A stretch of 63,790 nt of DNA from JALHUB01 sp050010555 (GTDB lineage Bacteria > Chloroflexota > Dehalococcoidia > DSTF01 > JALHUB01). Within the stretch, counting starts at the first letter, position 1. Every line of letters begins with the position of its first letter. Positions 7,102 through 15,236 of this stretch are shown one piece after another. The translations under genes were made by a program, and so were the position numbers. The notes under the pieces are model-generated. The model had not been told where the DNA came from. It saw only the letters and a list, made by a program, of their open reading frames with translations, and did no database searches. The stretch lies in contig JBEKKV010000006.1 in NCBI GenBank assembly GCA_050010555.1, positions 1-63,790 of the forward strand, given 5' to 3'.

Positions 7102-7953
7102 ATGAAGAGCGATTTCTTCGACGTTCAACTGACCGATTACACCACGTCGACCGGCGTCATCCAGCTCCCGGTGTTCTACCAGAGGCTCCGGATGCGGACG
7201 ATCAACTACTTTGTCGAGCAGGAGCGCGTGCTCCCGCTGCTGAAGGACACCGGCCTGCTGCCCCTCCGCTACTTCAACGGGAAGGTGCTCACGTCGCTGA
7301 CGTGGTTCAACTACCAGGAGGTCAGCCTGACCGCCTACGACGAGGTGGTGTTATCGGTGAGCGTTTACCCGGAGGCGCTGGGGAAGCCATCGTTGCCCAG
7401 TCTCAAGATGTTGGTGGGCAGATGGCAGGATTCCTCGAAAGCCAATATGGGCGTGTACGTCCGCGAGATGGTGGTGACGATACCCGAAGCGAGGTCGGGG
7501 GGACGCGAGGTATGGGGCTACCCTAAGTTCCTGACGCAGATACCGAGCGACGTCGCCGAGAAGCAGTTCAAGTTCGCGGTGCTGGACCCCGATTCCGGCG
7601 AGGCCATCGTCGACGTAAAGGGAGAAATGGGACGCGGCCTCTCGGTGGGCGCGTTCAACATGATCACGTTCAGCAACCACGACGACAAGATCCTGCGAAC
7701 GGTGGTGGAAGCGGAGGGCAAGCTCAGACTCTCCGGCTGCAAGGGCATCGAGGTGAAGGTCGCGTCGACCAGCCACCGGATGGCGGAGAGCCTGAGGGCG
7801 CTGGGGCTGGAGACGGCCAAGCCGTTCGGCATTATGAGCTCCGATTACATGCGGACGAAGCTGAACCCGGGAATATCCGTCGCGGAGTACAAGACGCCGG
7901 AACTGCCGTATCAGTACGCCGAGGAGCTGGAGTTCCTCAAGAGCAAGGTGTAG
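7102..7953 (+). CDS. Acetoacetate decarboxylase (ADC)-family protein
   Basis: The 283-residue protein resembles the ADC superfamily. The segment REVWGYPKFLTQIP (about residues 135-148) matches the family's E-x-x-G-x-P-K motif, although the Schiff-base lysine of true ADC is not certain here. Other strands (FVEQERVLPLLKDTGLLPLR, TSLTWFNYQEVSLTAYDEVV) fit the double beta-barrel. Start ATG 7102 follows GGGGAGGTCC. The reaction is unknown: many homologues act on other keto acids or are sugar-modifying paralogues. The next gene, 63 bases on, is a MaoC-like hydratase, so a joint role in acyl or keto-acid metabolism is plausible. Confidence 0.75.
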   Translation: MKSDFFDVQLTDYTTSTGVIQLPVFYQRLRMRTINYFVEQERVLPLLKDTGLLPLRYFNGKVLTSLTWFNYQEVSLTAYDEVVLSVSVYPEALGKPSLPSLKMLVGRWQDSSKANMGVYVREMVVTIPEARSGGREVWGYPKFLTQIPSDVAEKQFKFAVLDPDSGEAIVDVKGEMGRGLSVGAFNMITFSNHDDKILRTVVEAEGKLRLSGCKGIEVKVASTSHRMAESLRALGLETAKPFGIMSSDYMRTKLNPGISVAEYKTPELPYQYAEELEFLKSKV

Positions 7954-8016
7954 GGACTTCGGGAAACGTCGGCCCCGCCCATAATTGCGGGATATACGAA
8001 GGGGGCACTAGGCACC

Positions 8017-8496
8017 GTGACCGAAGAATCGCGCATCACCGATGAGATGCTGGCCGTTATCGGTCACGAAGGTGAGCCCGCCAGGATGGAGCTCGACAAG
8101 ACGACCATTCGCTGGTTTGCCCGCGCTGTCGGCCACACCGACCGCGTTTTCTACGACGAGGACTACGCAAGAAGTAAGGGGCATCGCGGCATAGTCGCGC
8201 CACCTGGCTTTCTCGGACAGCTCGTCTACGTTCCCGGCAGTTCCGTCAATATTAGGGGATTCCCGCCTCTGCCGGGCCTGGTAATCACGCGCGCTTTGAA
8301 CGGCGGAACGTCGTTCGAGTACTACGACGAGGAGATCTGCGCCGGCGATGTACTGATAAGGGTCACGAAGATCGCCGATATGCAGGAGAGACCCGGGAAA
8401 ACGGGCACGATGCTTATCGTCGTCGGTGAGTCGAATTACTACGACCACGGCGGGAAGCTAATGGCGACAGAGCGCAACACGGAGCTCTTCTACTAG
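8017..8496 (+). CDS. MaoC-like (FAS1-type) dehydratase N-terminal domain protein, copy 1
   Basis: The 159-residue protein fits the hot-dog-fold MaoC/FAS1-like dehydratase group, which hydrates enoyl-CoA or dehydrates 3-hydroxyacyl-CoA. Visible features are IRWFARAVGHTDRVFYDEDY ARSKGHRGIVAPPGFL (about residues 31-66), the N-terminal half-domain found in two-subunit hydratases, and NGGTSFEYYDEEICAGDVL. The HxGxxxPP segment replaces the full hydratase motif, so a partner subunit may be needed. The start is GTG. A copy with 143 of 159 identical residues lies at 29126, including related upstream DNA. Confidence 0.75.
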   Translation: MTEESRITDEMLAVIGHEGEPARMELDKTTIRWFARAVGHTDRVFYDEDYARSKGHRGIVAPPGFLGQLVYVPGSSVNIRGFPPLPGLVITRALNGGTSFEYYDEEICAGDVLIRVTKIADMQERPGKTGTMLIVVGESNYYDHGGKLMATERNTELFY

Positions 8497-8505
8497 GTGG
8501 GCTTT

Positions 8506-8551
8506 TGGCGTACCTGGCAGGATTCGAACCTGCGACCCGCTGCTTAGAAGA
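8506..8551 (-). tRNA. tRNA-Arg(TCT)-like 3' fragment
   Basis: The minus strand reads anticodon loop CTTCTAA in a CTGC/GCAG stem, a T-arm GCAGGTTCGAATCCTGC and an acceptor end with encoded CCA. No 5' acceptor strand (GTACCTG) or D-arm follows at higher coordinates, so only the 3' part is present. Such fragments are left when integrative elements use a tRNA gene as attachment site. Confidence 0.65.
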
Positions 8552-8582
8552 AAGATTGTCACCGATGTGGGGAATGAAGAAA

Positions 8583-8603
8583 GGCCGGGCTCAACGCCCG
8601 GCC
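8583..8603. terminator. GC-rich hairpin GGCCGGGC/GCCCGGCC
   Basis: A perfect 8-bp stem with loop TCAAC. The same hairpin recurs at 8778-8796 and 14560-14578, where it follows tRNA-Gly fragments as a probable terminator. It lies between two tRNA fragments on the minus strand. Confidence 0.5.
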
Positions 8604-8777
8604 TCGTATCTAATGTAGCGGAGAAAACGTTGGAGCGGGAAACGGGTGTGGGGCCCAAGAATCTCATCCGTATCTGGGAGAGCGGCGGGTGGCAAACCAG
8701 AACCGCCGAATGCCGGCAGAGGAGCGCAAACCCTCTGCCTGGAAACCAGTTGATCTAAGACTCAGAGCGTGACAAAG

Positions 8778-8796
8778 GCCGGGCTCAACGCCCGGC
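8778..8796 (-). terminator. Terminator hairpin downstream of tRNA-Gly fragment (left copy)
   Basis: GCCGGGC/GCCCGGC with loop TCAAC. Read on the minus strand it is followed by a TTTGT tract and lies about 30 bases after the CCA end of the tRNA-Gly fragment. Confidence 0.6.
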
Positions 8797-8826
8797 TTCC
8801 TAGTCTAACGTGCCGTGGGAGAACGT

Positions 8827-8872
8827 TGGAGCGGGGGACGGGATTCGAACCCGCGACATCCTGCTTGGAAGG
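8827..8872 (-). tRNA. tRNA-Gly(TCC)-like 3' fragment, left copy
   Basis: On the minus strand: anticodon loop CTTCCAA, a T-arm GCGGGTTCGAATCCCGT, acceptor strand CCCCCGC, discriminator T and encoded CCA. The sequence leaves tRNA homology inside the anticodon arm (after GGAAGG on the plus strand), where the integrase-side DNA begins. This is the usual crossover position for tyrosine integrases in tRNA genes. Confidence 0.7.
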
Positions 8873-8906
8873 AACCACGTAAGCGACGCAAATGCAGCAG
8901 ATGAAC

Positions 8907-9465
8907 CTAGGCTGACGCCGGATCTGCCGCCGATCTCCCGTTAAGCATGTCGCCCGGGCTCCACCTCGCGTGAGCCCGCGCCGCCTTCTCAGAATTATAC
9001 GTCGCTGAGTAGCGTCGCACCATCGCCGGTGTGCTATGACCCAGCAGGTACTGGACGTCCAGCTCCCGAGCATCGTTCTCAATCGCCCAGGTAGCGAAGG
9101 TGTGCCGGAAGCGGTGGGCATGGGTCTTGGGCACCCCTGACACCCGCCCTAAGTGCTGCATCCGATCCCTAATCAGGTTCCTCGTCAACGGCTGGCCCGC
9201 TTTGCTCGACCGGAACAGCTGGCCTTCCTCACTGCCGCGATAGTGCCCCACGTAGTCCCGCACCGCCTCCTTCGCCCGCTCCCCGAAGCGCACTACCCGC
9301 TGCTTGTTTCCTTTCCCGCAGCGCACCCGAGTCCGTTGCTCCTCGAAGTCCACATCCTCTAGTTCCAGCTGAACCAGCTCGTTCAGAATGCGGAAGCACG
9401 CCGAATGGATTCGAGTTAGCAGAGCGGCCTGGGGGGTCGAGCTTGCCCGAAAGTCCCTCTAGACG
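8907..9465 (-). pseudogene. Tyrosine recombinase/integrase, N-terminally truncated
   Basis: The frame is open from about 9465. It carries CFRILNELVQLELEDVDF, where the first catalytic Arg is expected, then KGNKQRVVRFGERAKEAV, the HAHRFRHTFATWA box (HxxR), and LLGHSTPAMVRRYS with the second His and Tyr. The catalytic domain therefore looks intact at about 185 residues. A stop in frame at about 9466 removes the N-terminal core-binding domain, and no good start is seen. It lies next to the left tRNA-Gly repeat, as an integrase beside its attachment site, and is probably inactive. Confidence 0.75.
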
Positions 9466-9648
9466 CCTCTAGAAAGAGTTATAAAACGAATGGTGTGGTA
9501 CCCCCAACAGTCGTCATTTATAACTCCTATACGGGGGCAGAATCTCGGTTGTCAGGTTAAGAGCCTCTGGTCGGACTGTGTGCTCCGGGCGAAGAGCACT
9601 TCGGCATGAAGTCATTGACGTAGAACGGTTGTCCCCTTATTCTTCCTG
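9466..9648. other. Intergenic region with GTTATAAA/TTTATAAC inverted repeat
   Basis: Between the integrase remnant and the TetR gene lie a short direct repeat (CCTCTAGA twice near 9460-9474) and a widely spaced inverted repeat, GTTATAAA (about 9477) and TTTATAAC (about 9517). They could be recombinase or TetR binding sites. This is inference. Confidence 0.35.
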
Positions 9649-10314
9649 ATGGTGGCTTCAGGAATGATATCCGAATCAGTTTCCCGTACAGAGCGGAGGC
9701 GCGCCCGAAACCGCGCTGCCCTCATCGCCTCGGCTCGCCGTTTATTCGCCGAGCTCGGCTTCGAGGCGACTACCATCGCGGCCATCGCCGCATCCGCTGA
9801 CCTCGGCTTCGGCACTTTCTACCTCTATTTCCGCGACAAGGACGCAATCCTCGACGCCGTCTTGGAAATAGGGCGATTGGAACTTGACAAGGCTCTGACG
9901 CATCCCGACAACGAGCGGGCTGACCCGGCGGAAGCCTTGCGCAGGCTCACCACACGTTTTGCGCGGGCGGCAGAACGCAACTACGACGTGATGGCCTTGG
10001 GGTTTCGGATGGCCGTCGGAGGCGAGGGTGTCGGCGAGCCCATCCGACCCGACCTCAACAAGGGAGCGGTGCCGATCTTCTTTCTTCTCGGCGAGCGCAT
10101 CCGCCGCATTATTGAGCGCGGCGTCACGGAGGGTGTGTTCGCATGTCCTGACCCGCGGCTCGTATCGCGTTTCGTCACCAGCGCGCACGTTCCTTTTCTT
10201 ACCCCACACACGAAGCGCGAAGGACGGAAGATGATCGAAACGCTCTGCGACCTTGAACTGAGGGCACTTAGTGCCACGAGTCCACGCCGGCAGAGCGAAA
10301 GGAGAGGCCCGTGA
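9649..10314 (+). CDS. TetR/AcrR-family transcriptional repressor
   Basis: The 221-residue protein has a TetR helix-turn-helix at about residues 14-60: RNRAALIASARRLFAELGFE ATTIAAIAASADLGFGTFYL YFRDKDAIL. The C-terminal ligand domain is divergent. Its stop overlaps the GTG of the following HlyD-type gene (10311-10314), so it is co-transcribed with an efflux system it probably represses, the inducer being an effluxed compound. The start is uncertain: ATG 9649 or ATG 9664. Confidence 0.85.
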   Translation: MVASGMISESVSRTERRRARNRAALIASARRLFAELGFEATTIAAIAASADLGFGTFYLYFRDKDAILDAVLEIGRLELDKALTHPDNERADPAEALRRLTTRFARAAERNYDVMALGFRMAVGGEGVGEPIRPDLNKGAVPIFFLLGERIRRIIERGVTEGVFACPDPRLVSRFVTSAHVPFLTPHTKREGRKMIETLCDLELRALSATSPRRQSERRGP

Positions 10315-12203
10315 GCACGACTAAACTCGGGGAAGAACTCGCCCTATCTGAGAGCACCTGGCGGGGGCGCCTCACCATGCTCGCGATCCTGCTCGTCTGT
10401 CTGGCCGTCGTGGTCACGATCTACCTCTGCGGCTTCAGGAGCGCCTCCACAACCTCGACTCGCTCCACCGAGGACATCCCGGTCGTCAGGGCAACAATCA
10501 ACCAGACGCTGAGCATCTCAGGCGTCGCCGACGCCGAGAACATCAGCAACCTGACGTTCCGAACGACCGGCACAATCGCGGAGGTCAACGTCAAAGTGGG
10601 CGATTCGGTGCGAAAGGGCGACGTCCTCGCCAGCATCCAGTCCGACGACTTGACCAACGCCGTGGCGCAGGCGCAGGCAAACCAGCAGGCGGCTCAGCTC
10701 AAGCTCGACGACCTGCTAAGCGGTTCGACTGCAGCTGAGATCGCGGCGGCCGATCAAGCGCTGGCCCTCGCGCAGTCGAATCTCACAAAGGCGCAGAACG
10801 ACTACGAGACGCTGGTGAACGGCGGGAGCACTGCCGATCTCGCGGCAGCTCAGCAGGGTGTGAGCGCGGCAGAAGCGCAGCTGGAAAGCGCGAAGGACGC
10901 CCGCGCCAAGCTCAATGATACCCCCAGCGACGCGGACAAGGCGGCTGCCGAAGCAGGCGTGGCCTCAGCGCAATCGGCCCTTGCCGCGGCTCAGAACGGT
11001 TTGGCCAGCGCTGAGAACACTGTTGCCGCGGCCGATGCCTCACTCAAGAGCGCGGAAACCAGTTACTGCGCGGCCGATCCCGCGCCGGCCTTCTGCGCCG
11101 CGTCGGTCTCACCTATCTCCTCCGGCGATGCCGACCTGATGACCGCTGCGCTCAGTGGCCCGCACGCCACGCTCGCGTCTGGCGTCATCGCGGCGAACAG
11201 CGCTTTCCTCAATGCTGAGAACAGCACCGACACCGCAGCGGCCGCAGTGACCGCCGCCCAGAAGGCGCTCACGTCCGCGCAGGACAAGCTCGATTCGGTT
11301 AATGATGGGCCTAGCAGCCACGACGTCGCCGCCGCCGACGCCGCAGTTGCTTCTGCCCAGGATGCTCTCAACGCTGCACAAGACAAGCTTGCGACTGCAC
11401 AGAACAGTACGGATGCACAACGCTCCACGCTTGAGGCGGCCGTTGTCAGCGCCCAAGCGGCTGTCGATGCGGCCCAGACAAAAGACGACGAGGTGCACCG
11501 GGGCCCCACGGACAACGACATCGCACAAGCGCGCCAGGCCGTCCAGAGCGCCGCCGTGGCGGTGGAAGGGGCACAGATCCGTCTTCGAGACGCCCAGATC
11601 ATCGCGCCGTTCGACGGTGTGGTCGCCGCTGTCAACGCGCACGTCGGGGAACTCGCCGGCGTGGCAGCCGGCGCTTCGACCGGCGCGCCTATCGTCTTGC
11701 TCACGCCGAATCTGCTTCGCTTCAAGATGGACGTGCAGGAGACCGACTACACAAACATCAAACTCGGCCAGACCGGCATGGTCACATTCGACGCTCTTCC
11801 CGGGAGGCCGTTTGCTTTCACCATCACGTCGATGAGTTCCGCTCCCATCACGACGAGCGGGGTCGTAACCTACGAGGTCGATGCCGATCTGACCATTCCA
11901 GCCGATTCTCCCTCACCTGCAGCCGGCATGAACGGGAACGGCGTTATCACCACCGATTCGAAGCCGAACGTCCTCGTCGTTCCCCCACGGGCTATCAGGC
12001 GGCGCGGCGCCGATCAGATCGTCTCGGTCAAGCGGGCGAACGGCAACGTCGAGGAGCAGGTGATCACCACCGGCGTGAGCGACGCCAACAACGTCGAAGT
12101 GCTCTCCGGCCTGAATGAAGGGGACGTGGTCGAAGTCGTCACGCTGACGGCGGCGAAGGCGGGCACGCCGGCTCAACCCACCATCCCGAGCGGCTTGAGG
12201 TAG
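10311..12203 (+). CDS. HlyD/MacA-type efflux adaptor with very long alpha-hairpin
   Basis: The 630-residue membrane-fusion protein has an N-terminal transmembrane anchor (about residues 23-45) and a biotinyl-lipoyl half (IAEVNVKVGDSVRKGDVLAS). A long Ala/Gln-rich coiled-coil hairpin follows (about 110-430), then the second lipoyl half (IIAPFDGVVAAVNAHVGELA) and beta-barrel/membrane-proximal domains. Typical MacA is about 370 residues, so the hairpin is roughly doubled. It is interrupted by a non-heptad segment (about 255-300) with two Cys (YCAADPAPAFCAA). It is the adaptor for the ABC pump encoded next. In a cell without an outer membrane it would span the wall rather than meet TolC. Confidence 0.88.
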   Translation: MSTTKLGEELALSESTWRGRLTMLAILLVCLAVVVTIYLCGFRSASTTSTRSTEDIPVVRATINQTLSISGVADAENISNLTFRTTGTIAEVNVKVGDSVRKGDVLASIQSDDLTNAVAQAQANQQAAQLKLDDLLSGSTAAEIAAADQALALAQSNLTKAQNDYETLVNGGSTADLAAAQQGVSAAEAQLESAKDARAKLNDTPSDADKAAAEAGVASAQSALAAAQNGLASAENTVAAADASLKSAETSYCAADPAPAFCAASVSPISSGDADLMTAALSGPHATLASGVIAANSAFLNAENSTDTAAAAVTAAQKALTSAQDKLDSVNDGPSSHDVAAADAAVASAQDALNAAQDKLATAQNSTDAQRSTLEAAVVSAQAAVDAAQTKDDEVHRGPTDNDIAQARQAVQSAAVAVEGAQIRLRDAQIIAPFDGVVAAVNAHVGELAGVAAGASTGAPIVLLTPNLLRFKMDVQETDYTNIKLGQTGMVTFDALPGRPFAFTITSMSSAPITTSGVVTYEVDADLTIPADSPSPAAGMNGNGVITTDSKPNVLVVPPRAIRRRGADQIVSVKRANGNVEEQVITTGVSDANNVEVLSGLNEGDVVEVVTLTAAKAGTPAQPTIPSGLR

Positions 12204-12205
12204 CG

Positions 12206-12970
12206 ATGATCCGGCTCAGGGGCATCTCCAAGGTGTATAAGCTCGGCTCCGAGAGCGTCCACGCCCTCCGCGATGTCGACCTGGATATAGAGGAGGGCGA
12301 GTTCCTGGCGATCATGGGGCCCTCCGGCTCCGGCAAGTCGACGCTCATGAACATCATCGGATGCCTCGACCGCCCCACTGACGGCACCTACGAGCTCGAC
12401 GGCGTGGACATCGGCAGGCTCAGCGATTCGCAGCTCGCAACCGTCCGCAACCGGCGTCTCGGGTTCGTGTTTCAATCTTTCAACCTCCTGCCGCGCCTCG
12501 ATGCTCTCAGTCAGGTGGCGATGCCGCTCTCCTACCGGGGCGTCACGAACCGGAAGCAGGTTGCGCGGGCCGCGCTCAGGCTCGTCGGTCTGGAAGGCCG
12601 AGTCCGTCACCGGCCGACTCAGCTCTCCGGTGGTCAGCAGCAGCGCGTCGCCATCGCACGGGCGCTCGTCGGCAATCCGGCAGTGATACTCGCCGACGAG
12701 CCGACGGGCGCGCTGGACACCAGGACTAGTCACGACGTGATGGAGATCTTCCGCACGCTGAACGAAGAGCGCGGCGTAACGATCGCTTTCGTCACCCATG
12801 AGCACGACGTTGCCGCCTACACGCGGCGCATCGTCTCAATACTTGATGGCGAGATCGTCAGCGACGAGCCGAACGTTCCCGTCTATCGTCAGAGCGTACC
12901 GTCGCAGCCGGGACAGAACGCGAGTCACCGCGCCGGGCAGGCGACCTCCCGAGGAGCGACTGGCGGATGA
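12206..12970 (+). CDS. MacB/LolD-type ABC transporter ATP-binding protein
   Basis: The 254-residue ATPase has Walker A GPSGSGKST (about residue 38), Q-loop FVFQSFNLLPRL, signature LSGGQQQR, Walker B VILADEPTGALD and the switch histidine in FVTHEHD. This is the MacB/LolD/FtsE group that powers mechanotransmission transporters. It begins two bases after the adaptor gene and its stop overlaps the permease start by 4 bases. A Gln/Ser-rich tail after about residue 225 extends beyond the usual ~225-residue length. Confidence 0.93.
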   Translation: MIRLRGISKVYKLGSESVHALRDVDLDIEEGEFLAIMGPSGSGKSTLMNIIGCLDRPTDGTYELDGVDIGRLSDSQLATVRNRRLGFVFQSFNLLPRLDALSQVAMPLSYRGVTNRKQVARAALRLVGLEGRVRHRPTQLSGGQQQRVAIARALVGNPAVILADEPTGALDTRTSHDVMEIFRTLNEERGVTIAFVTHEHDVAAYTRRIVSILDGEIVSDEPNVPVYRQSVPSQPGQNASHRAGQATSRGATGG

Positions 12971-14292
12971 GCCCCACCGAAGTCATCATAACGGCGCTCA
13001 TCGCCCTGCGCAGCAACATCATGCGCACGCTGCTGACGATGCTCGGCATCATCATCGGCATCAGCGCCGTAATCGTGCTTACCGCCGCGGGCCAGGGGGC
13101 GCAGCAGGGCGTAGCCAACCGCATCAAGGGCCTCGGCAGCAACCTCATGTTCATTCAGCCGGCCAGCGGCAAGACAACGACGGGGTTGTTGTTGCTTGGG
13201 CAAGGCCCTGCGCTCTTTCTCGAGGACGCTCGGGCGATCGACGCTGCTCAGATCGAGGGCATAGATGGAGTCGCGGCTCAGAGCAGCGCGCCCGAGCCCG
13301 GCGAGCCCTACGGCGCCACTGTCATATATCGGGGTCAGAATATTGATACGACGATGCTTGGTACTGAGCCGAGCTACCAGTACGTGCGTGATTTCTATGT
13401 AGCAGAAGGCCGCTTCATCACAGAAGACGACATCAATAAGGAGGCGCTGGTCTGTGTCCTGGGCGTGAAGGTCAGGGACCAGCTTTTCGGGGACAAGGAC
13501 CCTATCGGTGAGGTCGTCCGCATACATATTGGTCCCGGAAACTACGGGTTCGGTTTCAACTTCACCGTCGTCGGGGTGATGGAGGAGAAAGGCGCGACCT
13601 CATCAGTTGACCAGGACAACGTCATCATAACGCCTCTACCATCCTTCCAGAGACGCGTACCTCTGTCGCTCAACCCGCACGGCACGACTGTCAGTCAGAT
13701 AAACATCAAGGTGACTGACCGTTCCAAGATCCCGCAAATAAAGCTGGCGATAACGGACATCCTTCGCAAACGTCACAACCTGTCAGAGGGGACCGACAAC
13801 GACTTCACGATCCAGTCCCAGAGCGACCTCCTTTCCACCGCCACCGAGGTCGACCGTACCCTGAGCGTGCTGCTCGTGTCGATCGCACTTATCTCGCTGA
13901 TCGTCGGTGGCATCGGCATCATGAATATCATGCTCGTGTCGGTTAGCGAGCGGACGCGGGAAATTGGCATCCGCAAGGCGGTCGGGGCAAAGCGCCGTGA
14001 CATCCTCATGCAGTTCATGATCGAAGCGCTCGTCGTAACGTTGTTCGGGGGTCTGTTGGGAGTAGCCGTGGGCACAGGCATCACGCAGATCCTGCAACAC
14101 GACTTCAATTGGCACATCAACCTGCTCATCAGGACACTCAATGTCAGCGTGAGCGGGGGCGTCTACGTCATCACGCCTCGCTGGATCATCGCCGGTCTGG
14201 CGATGTCCGCTGCCACGGGACTGGTGTTCGGCGTCTACCCTGCCTGGCGTGCCGCAAGGCTGGACCCCATAGAGGCGCTTCGAAGAGAGTGA
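12967..14292 (+). CDS. MacB-type ABC transporter permease (FtsX domain)
   Basis: The 441-residue permease has an N-terminal transmembrane helix after a short cytoplasmic segment (MRTLLTMLGIIIGISAVIVL), a large extracytoplasmic MacB periplasmic-core domain (about 45-290), and a C-terminal FtsX domain with three helices. The conserved TREIGIRKAVGAKRRDIL and the ending PAWRAARLDPIEALRRE are family hallmarks. With the adaptor and ATPase it forms an efflux pump for peptides, antibiotics or lipids under TetR control. The operon occupies nearly the whole segment between the tRNA-Gly repeats. Confidence 0.92.
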   Translation: MSPTEVIITALIALRSNIMRTLLTMLGIIIGISAVIVLTAAGQGAQQGVANRIKGLGSNLMFIQPASGKTTTGLLLLGQGPALFLEDARAIDAAQIEGIDGVAAQSSAPEPGEPYGATVIYRGQNIDTTMLGTEPSYQYVRDFYVAEGRFITEDDINKEALVCVLGVKVRDQLFGDKDPIGEVVRIHIGPGNYGFGFNFTVVGVMEEKGATSSVDQDNVIITPLPSFQRRVPLSLNPHGTTVSQINIKVTDRSKIPQIKLAITDILRKRHNLSEGTDNDFTIQSQSDLLSTATEVDRTLSVLLVSIALISLIVGGIGIMNIMLVSVSERTREIGIRKAVGAKRRDILMQFMIEALVVTLFGGLLGVAVGTGITQILQHDFNWHINLLIRTLNVSVSGGVYVITPRWIIAGLAMSAATGLVFGVYPAWRAARLDPIEALRRE

Positions 14293-14421
14293 ACGTCTGA
14301 TCCCGGGAGTCGTATGATTCGCCTCGGCCTCGACAAACCGCGTGGACTTGGAGGCATAAGCAGAATCGAATTCAGGCGTCCGCGCGATGCAAAGAAGGGA
14401 AGCATTTTGAAGACGAAGTGT

Positions 14422-14450
14422 TGGTACCCCCGGCAGGACTCGAACCTGCC
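14422..14450 (-). tRNA. tRNA 3'-end fragment, identity unclear
   Basis: The minus strand reads GGCAGGTTCGAGTCCTGCC followed by CGGGGGT-A-CCA: a T-arm and acceptor 3' strand with encoded CCA. No anticodon or D-arm can be folded from the adjacent DNA, so the isotype is not assignable. This is the third tRNA tail in the region. Confidence 0.55.
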
Positions 14451-14547
14451 GCTGCCTGTGGGGTGCCAGTATTCCATCCGTATCTGCGAGAGCGGCAGGT
14501 GGCAAACCAGGACCGCCGAATGCCGACAGAGAAGCGCAGACCCTCGG

Positions 14548-14652
14548 AGCGTGATAAAGGCCGGGCTCAACGCCCGGCTTCCTATCTAACGTGCCGTGGG
14601 AGAACGTGGAGCGGGGGACGGGATTCGAACCCGCGACGTCCTGCTTGGAAGG
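14548..14652. repeat. Long direct repeat, right copy (candidate attachment site)
   Basis: Matches 8765-8872 from GAGCGTGATAAAGG to CTGCTTGGAAGG, with a few substitutions and small gaps. It marks the right border of the efflux-operon island. Confidence 0.75.
14560..14578 (-). terminator. Terminator hairpin downstream of tRNA-Gly fragment (right copy)
   Basis: GCCGGGC-TCAAC-GCCCGGC, the same hairpin as at 8778-8796. Read on the minus strand it is followed by a T-rich stretch. Confidence 0.6.
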
Positions 14653-14657
14653 CAGGA
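14607..14657 (-). tRNA. tRNA-Gly(TCC)-like 3' fragment with complete anticodon arm, right copy
   Basis: On the minus strand the anticodon arm is complete (TCCTGC-CTTCCAA-GCAGGA), followed by variable loop, T-arm, acceptor strand CCCCCGC, T and CCA. The expected 5' GCGGGGG strand is absent upstream, so this copy also lacks the 5' half. It keeps about 5 more bases of tRNA than the left copy, placing the exchange point in the anticodon loop. Confidence 0.7.
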
Positions 14658-15236
14658 GATCTGCTTGCCATCCGGGCCCACCGGATCTCAATTCACACGT
14701 TTGCCTGCTGGAGGTTGCGGGTTCCACGGTTTGAGGTTGAACGGGGGCACCAAACCGTCCGATTTCGAAATCCCGATTCGGCCCCCAATCCGAATCTGAG
14801 ATCGCCGCGAGAACAGCCCAGCCCCTCCGCGACCCCAGTTGGAGACCTCCCAAGGGGAGTTTGAATGGCGTCTTAGGACAAGCTGCGGCTGCGGGTCGTG
14901 GCCACACTGAGCTAGACTGTGGTAGCGTTCATGGGGGACAGGTCAGTCGCCCTCCTTCCACAGGACCGGGAGAAAATTCGCCACTTGCACGACCATGTCC
15001 ACGCTGGCGACTCGCTGCCGCCGGCGCTCCTCGAGCTCGGTGTGTCGAGCCGCCACGACGCCTATTCTCCGCTCGATGTTCGACTTCCGCGAGATTGGAG
15101 CAACGGGGCCCAACTTGGACTGATTGGACTGGACTCTTGGACTTCCGTTGGACTGGCAGGCCTCATACTGGCTCCCAAGACCGCCTGACAAACCACCCGC
15201 GATGCAGCGGCCGGCCGGCGGCGGAAGGAAGGAGCC
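14658..15236. other. Stretch without a supported gene
   Basis: No frame here has a ribosome site together with protein-like composition. The only notable structure is the TTGGACT cluster at 15115-15154. Confidence 0.55.
15115..15154. repeat. Cluster of four TTGGACT motifs
   Basis: TTGGACT occurs at 15115-15121, 15124-15130, 15137-15143 and 15148-15154. The reverse-complement motif is arrayed at 5924-5973 in the same mobile region. It may be a binding array for a recombinase or partition-like protein; this is inference. Confidence 0.45.

Larger units (their letters stand above)
8765..8872. repeat. Long direct repeat, left copy (candidate attachment site)
   Basis: About 105 bases, from GAGCGTGACAAAGG to CTGCTTGGAAGG, are repeated in the same orientation at 14548-14652 with only a few differences. 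The repeat spans a tRNA-Gly 3' fragment and its terminator. Weaker similarity extends about 100 bases further left (TCATCCGTATCTG...TGGCAAACCAG). The two copies bracket a 5.8 kb segment with an integrase remnant beside this copy. Confidence 0.75.

Noticed and set aside
8640..8760. A full tRNA or small RNA between tRNA fragments
   Set aside because: No T-loop, no acceptor pairing and no anticodon arm. It is the left extension of the direct repeat.
14919..15188. 89-codon plus-strand open frame
   Set aside because: Its C-terminal half is encoded by the TTGGACT repeat cluster, and it has no convincing ribosome site or domain.
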